A stretch of 64,000 bases of DNA from Bacillota bacterium (GCA_023444095.1 JAEZRP010000001.1:66447-130446); one strand, 5' to 3'; shown: positions 12,201-20,651, counted from the first letter of the stretch. Numbers and translations: made by a program. Notes: generated by a model from the letters alone, not told the origin.

Positions 12201-12961
12201 GCGCTCACCCTCCTGTAATCCTCATAGGCGGAGGCGAGCAATGGGTCCTCGAATGTGACGGAATCGATGGTCGTAAGGAATGTCGTGTGGCGGCAGTGAT
12301 CCGACCAATAGGTATCTAGCATGCGAATCTCGGTCATGGTCGGGTCGCGCCGCTCGGAAGCGAAGTATTCTTGGCAGAATGCGATATCATCCAGATCCAT
12401 CGCCAGCGCATATTCCCCGATGAACGCCTCGAGTCCCGCGCGGTCGAGCTCCGTAAAGCCCGTCAGCGTTTCGACACCCTCGGGCGCGTCGAAGTCCATA
12501 TGGAGCGTCGCAACCCGGTCCAGCGTCGCGAGCCGCGCTTCGACGGGGTTCACGACGTACTTTTTGAAGCGATCGATCTCGTCCGCCGAAAGGCCGCCCG
12601 CGAGCGCGTATACCCGCGCGGTGCGCACGGCGGGACGCTCGCCCTTCGATAGGATCTGGATGCATTGGGCTGCGGAGTCCGCGCGCTGGTCGAACTGGCC
12701 GGGCAGGTATTCGACGGCGAACACCGCCGCGCCGGGCATCTCGGGCAGATGCTCCATGGCGATATCGAGCTGCGGCTCCGAGAACACCGTCTTGACCGCG
12801 CGGTCGAACAGATCCTTCTCGATTCCTTCTACGTCGTAGCGGTTGAAGAGCCGCACGCCCACGAGCGCTTCGATCCCCAGAAACTCCCGCGCGTCGTGAA
12901 GAAGCGCCGTTGCCTCGTTCGCGAGTCCTGGCTTTTTTTCCACATAAATGCGATAGACCAT
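9266..12961 (-). CDS. purL: phosphoribosylformylglycinamidine synthase, single-chain PurL
   Basis: Converts FGAR to FGAM with glutamine and ATP, 1231 aa. The N-terminal PurS-like part and the synthase core (SDHCRHTTF near residue 230, NETHNHPTEIEPFGGAATC) are followed by a C-terminal glutamine amidotransferase domain. That domain has its nucleophile in MLGVCNGFQALVKLG and the ISHGEGRF motif. The single-chain form of this length is found in Clostridia and Bacteroidetes, in place of the three-gene PurSQL. ATG 12961 overlaps the purD stop by one base, implying coupling. Confidence 0.95.
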   Translation of the reverse strand: MVYRIYVEKKPGLANEATALLHDAREFLGIEALVGVRLFNRYDVEGIEKDLFDRAVKTVFSEPQLDIAMEHLPEMPGAAVFAVEYLPGQFDQRADSAAQCIQILSKGERPAVRTARVYALAGGLSADEIDRFKKYVVNPVEARLATLDRVATLHMDFDAPEGVETLTGFTELDRAGLEAFIGEYALAMDLDDIAFCQEYFASERRDPTMTEIRMLDTYWSDHCRHTTFLTTIDSVTFEDPLLASAYEDYRRVSAEIGRAEKPVNLMDLATVAARVLKKRGMLEKLDESEEINACTVKMTIDVDGKPEDWLLLFKNETHNHPTEIEPFGGAATCIGGAIRDPLSGRAYVYGAMRVTGAANPLTPVSETMPGKLPQRKLTATAAAGYSSYGNQIGLATGQVDEIYHDGYAAKRLEIGAVVAAAPAKNVVRKTPAPGDAVILLGGRTGRDGCGGATGSSKSHTLASLESCGAEVQKGNAPEERKLQRLFRDPEAARFIKRCNDFGAGGVSVAIGELADGLEINLDKVPRKYEGLTGTELAISESQERMAVVVAPEDAETFLARAAAENLEATLVARVTENPRLVMRFHGKVIVDVSRAFLNSNGAEKHITIEAAKPEAYTKTCPADFRRGMEALVSDLNVCSKRGLSERFDSTIGAGTVLMPFGGKYQLAPSQVMAQKVSVEKADTDACSVMAWGFNPFLSEKSPYHGAYLAVVESVSKLVASGASFEDVYLTFQEYFPKPGRDPRRWGQPLAALLGAFRAQMDLGVAAIGGKDSMSGTFEKLDVPPTLVSFAVTTDRIKNIVSNEFKAAGHRVALIAPERARTGLPDAESLKRTFAKVTSLMRAGRIAAAYALGSGGCAEAVFKMAIGNKLGFAFECDMGTLFDDGYGAFVVELTDDGMEGIALGYTTEERAFTFGGETISLDKLLQIYENRLEQVFPCNIPSAGAKIEPFAFKASARVLPAVRVARPRVLIPVFPGTNCEYDSAKAVEAAGAQAACMGILNRTSEDVARSVERFAAAIRDSQAIFIPGGFSGGDEPDGSAKLIAAFFRNDAVREAVTELLDARGGLMLGVCNGFQALVKLGLVPYGRIVDADAGAPTLTYNVIGRHQSRIVMTRVASDLSPWLRNATLGGVYAVPISHGEGRFLASDAEIAQLAKNGQIATQYVDLEGAPTDDVRFNPNGSACAIEGITSPDGRVLGKMGHSERVGKGLYKNVPGDYEMGLFRSAVDYFNKV

Positions 12962-14232
12962 CAGTGAACCGCCTCCGTCGCACGCGCGCCGATGTCGCGC
13001 CTCATGTATCCGTTTTCAAATTCCGCGCGGTCCGCGAGGGCATAGGCCCGGTCGATTGCCTCCCGGAGCGTCCCGCCCGTTGCCGTCAGGCCCACCACGC
13101 GCCCGCCCGCGCTCACGAGCGCGCCGTCTAAAAGCCGCGCGCCCGCGACGTAGGCGAACTCTCCCTCCCCTGTCTCGGGCAGCGAGATCGGAAAGCCGCC
13201 CTCGTACTTCTCGGGGTAGCCCTTCGAGGCGATCACCACGCAGCAGGAATGCTTGCCGCGCGCGAATTTGACGTCGATTTCCGAAAGCCGCCCCGCCGCG
13301 GTCGCGCGCATGACGTCGAACAGGTCCGATTCTATGAGCGGCAAGACCGCCTGTGCCTCGGGGTCACCGAAGCGGCAGTTGTACTCGATGACCCTGGGAC
13401 CGTCTTTGGTGAGCATCAGCCCGAAGTAGAGGCAGCCGCGGAACTCCCGGCCCTCCGCCTTCATGGCGCGGACGGTCGGAAGGAAGATGCTCTCCATGCA
13501 CGCCGCCGCGACCCGGTCCGTGTAGTACGGATTCGGGGCGACCGCGCCCATGCCGCCGGTGTTTAGGCCCTTATCGCCGTCCAGCGCGCGCTTGTGGTCC
13601 ATGGACGAGACCATGGGAACGACGACATTTCCGTCCGTGAACGCGAGCACGGAAACCTCCGGTCCCTCGAGGAATTCCTCGATCACGATCCGGGAACCCG
13701 ATTTTCCAAACGCGCCGCCCTCGAGCATGTTCGTCGCGGCCGCGACGGCGTCCTCACGCGTTTCGCAGATGATGACGCCCTTCCCGAGCGCGAGCCCGTC
13801 CGCCTTGACGACCATGGGCGCGGGCGAATTTTTGATGTACGCGACCGCCGCCTCGCATTCGTCGAAGGCTTCGGATGCGGCGGTCGGGATGCCGTATCTC
13901 TTCATGAGGTCCTTCGAAAACGCCTTGCTGCCCTCGATGATCGCCGCGTTTTTACGCGGGCCGAAACACTCGATGCCGATTTCATGGAGGGCGTCCACGC
14001 AGCCCAATACGAGCGGGTCGTCCGGCGCGACCACCGCGAAACCGACGGGGTGTGTCTTCGCAAATTCCACGATTCCCGGAATATCCGTCGCCTTCACGTC
14101 GACGCACGTGGCGTGCTTAGCGATCCCGCCGTTCCCCGGCAGGGCGTAGATGGTTTCGATTTCCGTGTTTTTCCGCAGCGCTTGAATGATGGCGTGCTCA
14201 CGCCCGCCGCCCCCTACGACCAGTACGTTCAT
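12961..14232 (-). CDS. purD: phosphoribosylamine--glycine ligase
   Basis: ATP-grasp ligase making GAR from phosphoribosylamine, glycine and ATP, 423 aa. The start (MNVLVVGGGGREHAI) is typical and is preceded by GGAGG at 14238-14242. The ATP-grasp region (VVKADGLALGKGV, GEGSR-like loop as KSGSRIVIEEFLEG, NTGGMGA) is intact. The same frame is open up to 15096 only as a shadow of the preceding gene. It sits between the AICAR transformylase and purL. Confidence 0.95.
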   Translation of the reverse strand: MNVLVVGGGGREHAIIQALRKNTEIETIYALPGNGGIAKHATCVDVKATDIPGIVEFAKTHPVGFAVVAPDDPLVLGCVDALHEIGIECFGPRKNAAIIEGSKAFSKDLMKRYGIPTAASEAFDECEAAVAYIKNSPAPMVVKADGLALGKGVIICETREDAVAAATNMLEGGAFGKSGSRIVIEEFLEGPEVSVLAFTDGNVVVPMVSSMDHKRALDGDKGLNTGGMGAVAPNPYYTDRVAAACMESIFLPTVRAMKAEGREFRGCLYFGLMLTKDGPRVIEYNCRFGDPEAQAVLPLIESDLFDVMRATAAGRLSEIDVKFARGKHSCCVVIASKGYPEKYEGGFPISLPETGEGEFAYVAGARLLDGALVSAGGRVVGLTATGGTLREAIDRAYALADRAEFENGYMRRDIGARATEAVH

Positions 14233-14288
14233 GTGTGCCTCCTTCGCGTTTCCTCCCCCGCAATCGGCGCTCTCATGCGTCGATTGCC

Positions 14289-15473
14289 TCAGTGGTGGAA
14301 CAGGCGCATCCCTGTAAAGGCCATCGCGATGCCAAACCTGTCGCATGCCTCGATCACGTTGTCGTCGCGCACCGATCCGCCCGGCTCCGCAATGTAGCAG
14401 ACGCCGCTTCTGTGCGCGCGCTCGATGTTGTCGCCGAAGGGGAAGAACGCGTCGCTGCCGAGGGAGACGCCCGTGATCTTCGAAAGAAACGCCTTCTTCT
14501 CCTCGCCGGTGAAGGGGGCGGGGCGCTCGGTGAAGAATTCCTGCCAGCGACCGTCGTCCAGCACGTCCTCGGGCGCGTCGCCCAGATACATATCGATGGC
14601 GTTGTCGCGCTCGGGACGACCGAGCTTCGGGATAAAAGGCAGATTCAGAACGCGCTCCGACTGGCGGAGGTGCCAGAAGTCCGCCTTGCCGCCCGCGAGC
14701 CGCGTGCAGTGAATGCGCGACTGCTGGCCCGCGCCCACGCCGATGGCCTGTCCGTCGACCGCGTAGCACACAGAGTTCGATTGGGTGTATTTGAGCGTGA
14801 TGAGGGAAATGATGAGGTCGCGCATCGCGAAGTCCGGGATTTCCTTTTCTCGGGTCACGACGTTTTGAAGGAGTGCCGTATCGATCTGAAATTCGTTTCT
14901 CCCCTGCTCGAAGGTCACGCCGTAGACCTCCTTGGTCTCGACGGGCGCGGGGGCGTAGTCCGGGTCGATCCTGACGACGTTGTAGCCTCCGCCTTTTTTG
15001 CCGGACAGGATTTCGAGCGCCTTTTTCGAGTACGCGGGCGCGATCACGCCGTCCGACACCTCGCGCCTGATGAGCCGGGCCGTCACCTCGTCGCACTCCT
15101 CGGAGAGCGCGATCCAGTCGCCGAAGGAGGACATGCGGTCGGTGCCGCGCGCGCGGGCGTAGGCGCAGGCGAGGGGCGAATCATCCAATCCCTTCACGTC
15201 GTCCACGAAGCACGCCCTCTTGAGCGCATCCGAAAGCGGAAGGCCCACAGCCGCCGAAGTCGGGCTCACGTGCTTGAAGGAGGTCGCGGCGGGCGTTTTG
15301 AGTGCGGCCTTCAATTCCTTCACGAGCTGATAGCTGTTGAACGCGTCGAGAAAGTTGATGTAGCCGGGTCGCCCGGAGAGGATCTCGACCGGAAGGTCGG
15401 AGCCGTCCTTCATGAAGATGCGTGCGGGCTTCTGGTTCGGGTTGCAGCCGTACTTGAGCTCGAATTCCTTCAT
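14289..15473 (-). CDS. purH: AICAR transformylase, stand-alone (PurH formyltransferase domain only)
   Basis: Transfers a formyl group from 10-formyl-tetrahydrofolate to AICAR to give FAICAR, 394 aa. The family start KYGCNPNQKPARI and the later SxxAVGLPLSDALKRA and RIHCTRLAGGKADFW stretches match the single-domain clostridial AICAR transformylase. There is no N-terminal MGS-like IMP cyclohydrolase domain of the usual fused PurH. I chose ATG 15473, which has AGAGG six bases upstream; a GTG at 15494 and an ATG at 15479 are also in frame. The missing cyclohydrolase step is supplied by the overlapping gene just upstream. Confidence 0.88.
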   Translation of the reverse strand: MKEFELKYGCNPNQKPARIFMKDGSDLPVEILSGRPGYINFLDAFNSYQLVKELKAALKTPAATSFKHVSPTSAAVGLPLSDALKRACFVDDVKGLDDSPLACAYARARGTDRMSSFGDWIALSEECDEVTARLIRREVSDGVIAPAYSKKALEILSGKKGGGYNVVRIDPDYAPAPVETKEVYGVTFEQGRNEFQIDTALLQNVVTREKEIPDFAMRDLIISLITLKYTQSNSVCYAVDGQAIGVGAGQQSRIHCTRLAGGKADFWHLRQSERVLNLPFIPKLGRPERDNAIDMYLGDAPEDVLDDGRWQEFFTERPAPFTGEEKKAFLSKITGVSLGSDAFFPFGDNIERAHRSGVCYIAEPGGSVRDDNVIEACDRFGIAMAFTGMRLFHH

Positions 15474-15490
15474 TTTCATCCTCTTTCTCT

Positions 15491-16210
15491 TCACTTGTTC
15501 CGGTTGACGAGGCGCGTCTCGGAGGCGCCAGTCCGAAGATCGACAAAGCGCGCGTAAAGCGACACGCGGTTCTTCTCGTCAAGATTTTCCCAGATGGTGC
15601 TCGTAAACTCATCGACGGAGTCAGGAATCGAAATCCGCTCCGGCTCGCCCACGAAGGACGGGATCGGGTCGCCGTCGGTCACATAGGTGTGGAGAAAGTG
15701 CCCCACGCCGGGGAGCGCCGGGTAGGCAAAGTTTTGCCGGACACAGGCTGTCCCCAGAGCATCCGCGGATTTCAGGATGTTCATCCGATAGGAAAAATTG
15801 CCGTCCGCGAACGTCAGCATGCCGCTCACGCGGGGCGTGAAGTTCGGCTTGTCGGGCTCAAATTCCCTGGTGTCGAGCGCGGCTGCGAACGTGCTCCCGA
15901 TGTTCAGGAAGTCCCAGATCGTGTCCGTCTGGTCTCCGTTTGTCACAATGAGATTGTTTTCGAATTTGCGGACGGGCGAGTAGATGATGAGAGAAGGGTC
16001 CTTTACCTTGGATGGATCGAACGGATGGATGACGATTCCGTCCCCGGTTTCCACGAACACGCGGTTGCGGCTGTTCTCGCTCCTGCCCATGATGAAGTAC
16101 GCGACCGCCGCCCGCTTCCCGTCCCCCGTCCTGCCAATTATGATGCCGCGCCCGACATAGGGATTGCCCGCGAGCCGCCCGGCGATCAGCTTAAGCTCAT
16201 ACACGTTCAT
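15491..16210 (-). CDS. purO: IMP cyclohydrolase, PurO-like
   Basis: 239 aa, IMP cyclohydrolase family (IMP_cyclohyd), the type first known from archaea as PurO. It closes FAICAR to IMP. Visible family features are the start ELKLIAGRLAGNPYVGRGIIIG, the YFIMGRSENSRNR segment and NGDQTDTIW. It is not related to the PurH cyclohydrolase domain. The gene overlaps purN upstream by 14 bases and its stop overlaps the start region of the AICAR transformylase. The two genes together replace bifunctional PurH. Confidence 0.85.
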   Translation of the reverse strand: MNVYELKLIAGRLAGNPYVGRGIIIGRTGDGKRAAVAYFIMGRSENSRNRVFVETGDGIVIHPFDPSKVKDPSLIIYSPVRKFENNLIVTNGDQTDTIWDFLNIGSTFAAALDTREFEPDKPNFTPRVSGMLTFADGNFSYRMNILKSADALGTACVRQNFAYPALPGVGHFLHTYVTDGDPIPSFVGEPERISIPDSVDEFTSTIWENLDEKNRVSLYARFVDLRTGASETRLVNRNK

Positions 16211-16796
16211 TTCGAATCTCCTTTGCCACCTTCTCGACGGCCGGCGGGAGAATTCTCCACTCCGCCAGCTCCATGACCCTTCGCTGGAGCGTCTCCGGCG
16301 TGTCGCCCCTTTTCACGCTGACCGCGCGTTGGGCGATGATCTCGCCGCCGTCGCATATCTCGTTGACATAGTGAACCGTCGCGCCCGTCACCTTCACGCC
16401 CCGGGCGAGCGCCGCCTCGTGGACGTGAAGACCGTAGAAGCCTTCGCCGCAGAAGGACGGAATAAGCGCGGGATGGATGTTGATCATCCGGCCCGCGTAG
16501 AGCTTCGTAAACGACTCCGGGAGGATGCATAAAAAGCCTGCGAGCACGATCATGTCGATCCCGTGCGCGCGCATGAGCGGCTCGAGCTTTTCGTCGAAGT
16601 CCCTGCGCCGCAGATACGCGGCCTCAATGCCGCTCTCCCGCGCGCGGGCGAGCGCGTAGGCGTCTTTTTTGTTAGAGACAACAAGCGCGATCTTCCCGCT
16701 CCTGATCCGCCCGGCCTTTTCCGCGTCGATGAGCGCCTTGAGATTCGTCCCGCCGCCGGACACGAACACGGCGATGCGCGTCAAATCACTTCTCAT
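16197..16796 (-). CDS. purN: phosphoribosylglycinamide formyltransferase 1
   Basis: Formylates GAR to FGAR with 10-formyl-tetrahydrofolate, 199 aa. Motifs: VFVSGGGTNLKALIDA at the start, the catalytic INIHPALIPSFCGEGFYGLHVHEAAL segment and TGATVHYVNEICDGGEII. Normal length. It overlaps purM by four bases and the PurO-like gene by 14. Confidence 0.95.
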   Translation of the reverse strand: MRSDLTRIAVFVSGGGTNLKALIDAEKAGRIRSGKIALVVSNKKDAYALARARESGIEAAYLRRRDFDEKLEPLMRAHGIDMIVLAGFLCILPESFTKLYAGRMINIHPALIPSFCGEGFYGLHVHEAALARGVKVTGATVHYVNEICDGGEIIAQRAVSVKRGDTPETLQRRVMELAEWRILPPAVEKVAKEIRNERV

Positions 16797-17827
16797 ACGA
16801 GCTCGAGCTTAACCGCGGATTCCACGATCTCGCCCATGACATACGCCTTCGCGCCCGCCGCGTTCAAGATCGAGACGGCCCTTTCGGCGTCGCCTTTCCC
16901 CACAACCACGCTCATGCCTACGCCCATATTGTAGGTGTTGAACATGTCGCGCTCCGGAATCTCGCCCACCGCGGCGATCATGCGGAAGATTGGGGGCGTC
17001 CGGAGGACAGATTTCTCGATCCGCGCGCAGAGGCCTTTAGGGATCGAGCGCGGCACGTTCTCGTAGAAGCCGCCGCCGGTGATGTGCGAGATGCCCTTCA
17101 CCTCGACGGCGTCAAGGAGCGCGAGCACGGGCTTTACGTAGATCGTCGTCGGCACGAGAAGCGCCTCGCCCAGGGACATGCCGCCCAGCTCGTCCTTCGG
17201 AACCGTCAGATCCGCACCTTCAAAGATCTTGCGGACCAGCGAGAAGCCGTTCGAATGAACGCCCGACGATCCCAGCGCAATGACCGCGTCGCCCGCGCAC
17301 ATTTTGTTCTTGTCGATGATCCTCTCCCGGTCGACCACGCCCACGCAGAAGCCCGCGAGGTCGTACTCATCCTCGGGATAAAAGCCCGGCATCTCCGCGG
17401 TCTCCCCGCCGATGAGCGCGCATCTGGCCTGCACGCAGCCCTCCGCCACGCCCTTCACGATGTCGGCGATCCGCTCCGGGACGTTCTTCCCGCAGGCGAT
17501 GTAGTCGAGAAAGAAGAGCGGCTTCGCGCCCGTGCAGATCACGTCGTTGACGCTCATCGCCACGCAGTCGATGCCCACGGTATCGTGCCTGTCCATTTGG
17601 AACGCAAGCTTGAGCTTCGTGCCCACGCCGTCCGTCCCCGAGACGAGCACCGGGCTCTTCATGCCGCAGATGTCCAGCGGAAAAAGCCCGCCGAAGCCGC
17701 CGATGGAGCTCTCCACGTCGCTCGTCGTGCGCGCGATGTGGCTTTTCATCAGCTCCACCGCCCGGTAGCCCGCAGTGATGTCGACGCCCGCCCTCCTGTA
17801 GCTCTCGGAACGCGAAAATTCGTCCAT
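16793..17827 (-). CDS. purM: phosphoribosylformylglycinamidine cyclo-ligase (AIR synthetase)
   Basis: Converts FGAM to AIR with ATP, 344 aa. Typical elements are the early YRRAGVDITAGYRAVELMK, VSGTDGVGTKLKLAF near residue 63, the GGETAEMPGFY loop and HITGGGFYENVPR. It starts 33 bases after purE and overlaps purN by ATGA. Confidence 0.95.
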   Translation of the reverse strand: MDEFSRSESYRRAGVDITAGYRAVELMKSHIARTTSDVESSIGGFGGLFPLDICGMKSPVLVSGTDGVGTKLKLAFQMDRHDTVGIDCVAMSVNDVICTGAKPLFFLDYIACGKNVPERIADIVKGVAEGCVQARCALIGGETAEMPGFYPEDEYDLAGFCVGVVDRERIIDKNKMCAGDAVIALGSSGVHSNGFSLVRKIFEGADLTVPKDELGGMSLGEALLVPTTIYVKPVLALLDAVEVKGISHITGGGFYENVPRSIPKGLCARIEKSVLRTPPIFRMIAAVGEIPERDMFNTYNMGVGMSVVVGKGDAERAVSILNAAGAKAYVMGEIVESAVKLELV

Positions 17828-17860
17828 GCGCTCAATCCTTTCGTCCGCCGGATGTCATTA

Positions 17861-18361
17861 TCATTCGTTGATCGCGTTGAAGCGATGCGAGAGGAGTCTG
17901 TCCTTTTCGACGATCTTCTTCTTCGCCGCCTCGCGCGCGTCGGCGAGCTTTTTTGCAAGCCCCTCGTCCGTCACGCCCAGAATCTGGATCGCGAGAAGCG
18001 CCGCGTTCACCGCGCCGTCGATCGCGACCGTCGCGACGGGAATTCCGGAGGGCATCTGAACGGTGGATAAAAGCGCGTCCATGCCGTCCAAGCTCGACTT
18101 GACCGGAATTCCGATCACGGGTAGCGTCGTATTCGCCGCGAACGCGCCCGCCAGATGCGCGGCCTTGCCCGCCGCCGCGATGACGATGCCGAAGCCTGCT
18201 TCCCGTGCGGAAAGCGCGAACGCGCGCGCCTCCTCCGGCGTCCTGTGCGCGGAAAAGACGTGCACTTCGTATTCGACTCCGTATGACGAAAGCGTGTTGA
18301 CCGCCTTCTCTACCACGGGAAGGTCGCTGTCAGAACCCATTATGACCGCAACTTTTTTCAT
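17861..18361 (-). CDS. purE: 5-(carboxyamino)imidazole ribonucleotide mutase
   Basis: 166 aa, PurE class I: MGSDSDLPVVEKA near the start, SAHRTPEEA, and the late LLSTVQMPSGIPVATVAI stretch. It rearranges N5-CAIR to CAIR. The SAHRT motif points to class I, which normally needs PurK, yet no purK is in the window. GGAGGTGAAC (18366-18375) precedes the ATG at 18361; the frame is open further upstream to 18412 without a ribosome binding site. It is the first gene of the purine operon. Confidence 0.93.
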   Translation of the reverse strand: MKKVAVIMGSDSDLPVVEKAVNTLSSYGVEYEVHVFSAHRTPEEARAFALSAREAGFGIVIAAAGKAAHLAGAFAANTTLPVIGIPVKSSLDGMDALLSTVQMPSGIPVATVAIDGAVNAALLAIQILGVTDEGLAKKLADAREAAKKKIVEKDRLLSHRFNAINE

Positions 18362-18383
18362 GCGGTTCACCTCCATGAACCCC

Positions 18384-18440
18384 AGATTACCATAATATCC
18401 GAATGCAGTCAAGTATACTTGTCGCCTCGTTCGTTATGAA
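18384..18440 (-). promoter_or_regulatory. purine operon promoter region with possible PurBox pair
   Basis: Two overlapping minus-strand promoters are possible: TTGACT (18412-18407) with TAATCT (18389-18384), and TTCATA (18440-18435) with TATACT (18417-18412), each with 17 bp between. ATATCCGAATG on the plus strand (from about 18394) and ATAACGAACG on the minus strand (from about 18437) resemble the Firmicutes PurBox core CCGAAC. They lie inverted with roughly 17 bases between them, as in PurR-controlled promoters. The matches are imperfect. Confidence 0.4.
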
Positions 18441-18511
18441 TGGCGTAATCATATGTTATTTGACAGATAGAGCGTATAAATGTTCGTGTTTGTGGAGTCA
18501 AAAGGAAGCTG

Positions 18512-18540
18512 TTGCGAAATGAACCGGAAGCGTATATAAT
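18512..18540 (+). promoter_or_regulatory. promoter of trkH-trkA
   Basis: TTGCGA (18512-18517), 17 bp, TATAAT (18535-18540). It places the transcript start near 18547 and so rules out the in-frame start at 18512. Confidence 0.8.
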
Positions 18541-18565
18541 GGATGGGACTACGGAAGGGATTAAG

Positions 18566-19936
18566 ATGAAAACAGAATTTTTGGAAGGCGAAAAGCTGAT
18601 TCGGCTATGGAACAGGCTGAACGCGCTGCAACTGCTCGCGATCGGTTTTGCGGTCATCATTCTGATCGGCGCGGGACTCTTGTCTCTCCCGGTCGCAAAC
18701 AGGGACGGCGGGTCGATTCCGTTTGTGAACGCCCTGTTCACATCCACCTCGGCCACCTGCGTGACGGGGCTCGTCGTATACGATACGTATACGCAGTTCA
18801 CGGCGTTCGGGCAGGTGGTCATCCTCATGCTCATCCAGATCGGCGGTCTGGGCTTCATGACGATCGCGGTGCTCGTCTCGATGATCCTCGGAAAGCGCAT
18901 CGGGCTCAAGGAACGCTCGTACCTGAAGGAAGCCGTGAGCGCGTTCCAGCTCGGCGGCGTCGTTCGCCTTTCGAAGCGCATCCTCATCGTCACGGCCGCG
19001 GTGGAGGGGATCGGCGCAATCCTGCTCGCAATCCGCTTTGTTCCGTTGTACGGGTTCGGACAAGGCGTCTGGTTCTCCGTGTTTCACTCGGTGTCCGCGT
19101 TCTGCAACGCGGGCTTCGATCTGTTCGGCATCATTGAGCCCTACGCATCCCTCATCCCCTTTGCGGGCGACGGGCTGGTAAACGGCACCATCATGGGGCT
19201 CATCGTCGTGGGCGGTTTGGGGTTCATCGTCTGGAACGACATGATCGACAACGGAGTTCGGTTCTCGAAGTACCAGCTGCACACGCGCGTCATCCTCCTG
19301 TCCACCGTGGCGCTCGTCGCGCTCTCATCGGTCATCCTCTACGCGGTCGAGAAGGACGCATCCATGGCGGGCATGGACAGGGGCACGCGCGTGCTCGCGT
19401 CCATCTTTCAGGCGGTGACGCCGCGCACGGCGGGCTTCAACACGGTCGATATGGCGGCGCTCAGCGAGCCGGGCTCGGCGATCGTGATGCTCAACATGTT
19501 CATCGGCGCGGGGCCGGGCTCGACGGCGGGCGGCGTGAAAATTTCAACCGTGGTCGTGGTCGTCCTTTCCCTCATCGCCTACACGCGCGGCATCGACGAC
19601 GTGAACATCGGTCGCCGCAGGCTGCCCACGGGCATCGAGCGGCGCGCGTACTGCGGCATGATGCTCTATGTGGTCATGGCACTCGCGGGACTCATGGTGC
19701 TCATCAGTCTGAAGGACGCGCATCTGCACGACGCGCTGTTCGAGGCGCTCTCGGCAATCGGAACGGTAGGACTCTCAAAGGGCATCACGCGCGCGCTCTC
19801 GGACGGCTCGCTGATGATTCTCATCGCGCTCATGTACGCCGGGCGCGTCGGCAGTCTCTCGGTCGCGATGGCGCTGACCGAAAGGCGGCGCGCGGGCGTG
19901 CTCAAGTACCCCGTCGGACAAATACTGGTAGGATAG
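18566..19936 (+). CDS. trkH: Trk/Ktr-type potassium uptake membrane subunit
   Basis: K+-translocating subunit, 456 aa, TrkH/KtrB superfamily. All four selectivity-filter loops with their glycines are visible: TSATCVTGL, HSVSAFCNAGF, TPRTAGFNT and LSAIGTVGLSKG. The ATG at 18566 follows GGAAGGG and lies just downstream of the promoter; an in-frame ATG at 18539 overlaps the -10 box. It abuts its regulatory partner trkA. Length and loops favour a KtrB-like protein, which would couple uptake to Na+. Confidence 0.92.
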   Translation: MKTEFLEGEKLIRLWNRLNALQLLAIGFAVIILIGAGLLSLPVANRDGGSIPFVNALFTSTSATCVTGLVVYDTYTQFTAFGQVVILMLIQIGGLGFMTIAVLVSMILGKRIGLKERSYLKEAVSAFQLGGVVRLSKRILIVTAAVEGIGAILLAIRFVPLYGFGQGVWFSVFHSVSAFCNAGFDLFGIIEPYASLIPFAGDGLVNGTIMGLIVVGGLGFIVWNDMIDNGVRFSKYQLHTRVILLSTVALVALSSVILYAVEKDASMAGMDRGTRVLASIFQAVTPRTAGFNTVDMAALSEPGSAIVMLNMFIGAGPGSTAGGVKISTVVVVVLSLIAYTRGIDDVNIGRRRLPTGIERRAYCGMMLYVVMALAGLMVLISLKDAHLHDALFEALSAIGTVGLSKGITRALSDGSLMILIALMYAGRVGSLSVAMALTERRRAGVLKYPVGQILVG

Positions 19937-19945
19937 GTGGAAAAC

Positions 19946-20593
19946 ATGCGTTCAATGCTTGTCATCGGCCTCGGCCGATTCGGAAGGCACCTTGCGACGA
20001 AGCTCGGCGAACTCGGCAACGAAGTCATGGTCGTAGACCGCGACGAAGCGGCGGTTAATCGCGTGATGCCGCACGTCACGGCCGCGCACATCGGAGATTG
20101 CATGGACGAGGAGGTCGTGCGCTCGCTGGGCGTCCGGAACTTCGACGTCTGCTTTGTGTGCACCTCGGACAACTTTCAATCTTCGCTCGAGATCACATCG
20201 CTCCTGAAGGAGGCGGGCGCGCACATGGTCGTCTCCAAGACCGACCGGGAGATGCACGCCAAGTTCCTCCTGAAAATCGGCGCGGACGCGGTCATCCACC
20301 CGGAACGGGACATGGCGTACCGGACGGCCATCAAGTACAGCGCGAAAAATGCCTTCGACTACATCGAACTCACGCCCGAGTACGCCATCTTTGAGACGAC
20401 GCCGCCCGCGAGTTGGGTCGGGCATTCGGTGAACGACATGAAGGTGCGCTCGCGCTACAACGTCAACATCATCGGCATCAAAAGGGGCGATCACGTCACG
20501 CCCCTTGTCGACGCGAGCCACGTCTTTACCGAGAATGAGCACATTCTCGTGGCCGGCGGGCAGAAGGACGTTTTGAAGCTGATGGCGAAGTAA
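19946..20593 (+). CDS. trkA: Trk/Ktr potassium uptake regulatory subunit (RCK domain)
   Basis: Cytoplasmic gating ring subunit, 215 aa. An N-terminal RCK Rossmann fold has VIGLGRFGRHLA at about residues 5-16 and the acidic end of strand 2 (VVDRDEA). A C-terminal RCK_C domain follows from about residue 135 (ELTPEYAIFETTPP...). It binds nucleotide and opens the TrkH/KtrB channel. I chose ATG 19946 with AGGTGG upstream; a GTG at 19937, directly after the trkH stop, is the alternative. Confidence 0.92.
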   Translation: MRSMLVIGLGRFGRHLATKLGELGNEVMVVDRDEAAVNRVMPHVTAAHIGDCMDEEVVRSLGVRNFDVCFVCTSDNFQSSLEITSLLKEAGAHMVVSKTDREMHAKFLLKIGADAVIHPERDMAYRTAIKYSAKNAFDYIELTPEYAIFETTPPASWVGHSVNDMKVRSRYNVNIIGIKRGDHVTPLVDASHVFTENEHILVAGGQKDVLKLMAK

Positions 20594-20617
20594 GCCGAAA
20601 ATCAACAATTTCGCCCC

Positions 20618-20646
20618 TTTACGGATACAGGCGAAGCTGGTATAAT
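20618..20646 (+). promoter_or_regulatory. promoter of the lysine-riboswitch dap operon
   Basis: TTTACG (20618-20623), 17 bp, TATAAT (20641-20646). The transcript would start near 20653, at the base of the riboswitch P1 stem. Confidence 0.75.
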
Positions 20647-20651
20647 GGAAT

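Noticed and set aside
10850..12319. 489-codon plus-strand frame, and similar ones antisense to purM, the activase and citrate genes
   Set aside because: All are complements of well-identified genes with biased composition and no start signals.
12961..15096. 711-codon version of the purD frame
   Set aside because: The extra 288 codons shadow the AICAR transformylase gene; purD's true start at 14232 has GGAGG.
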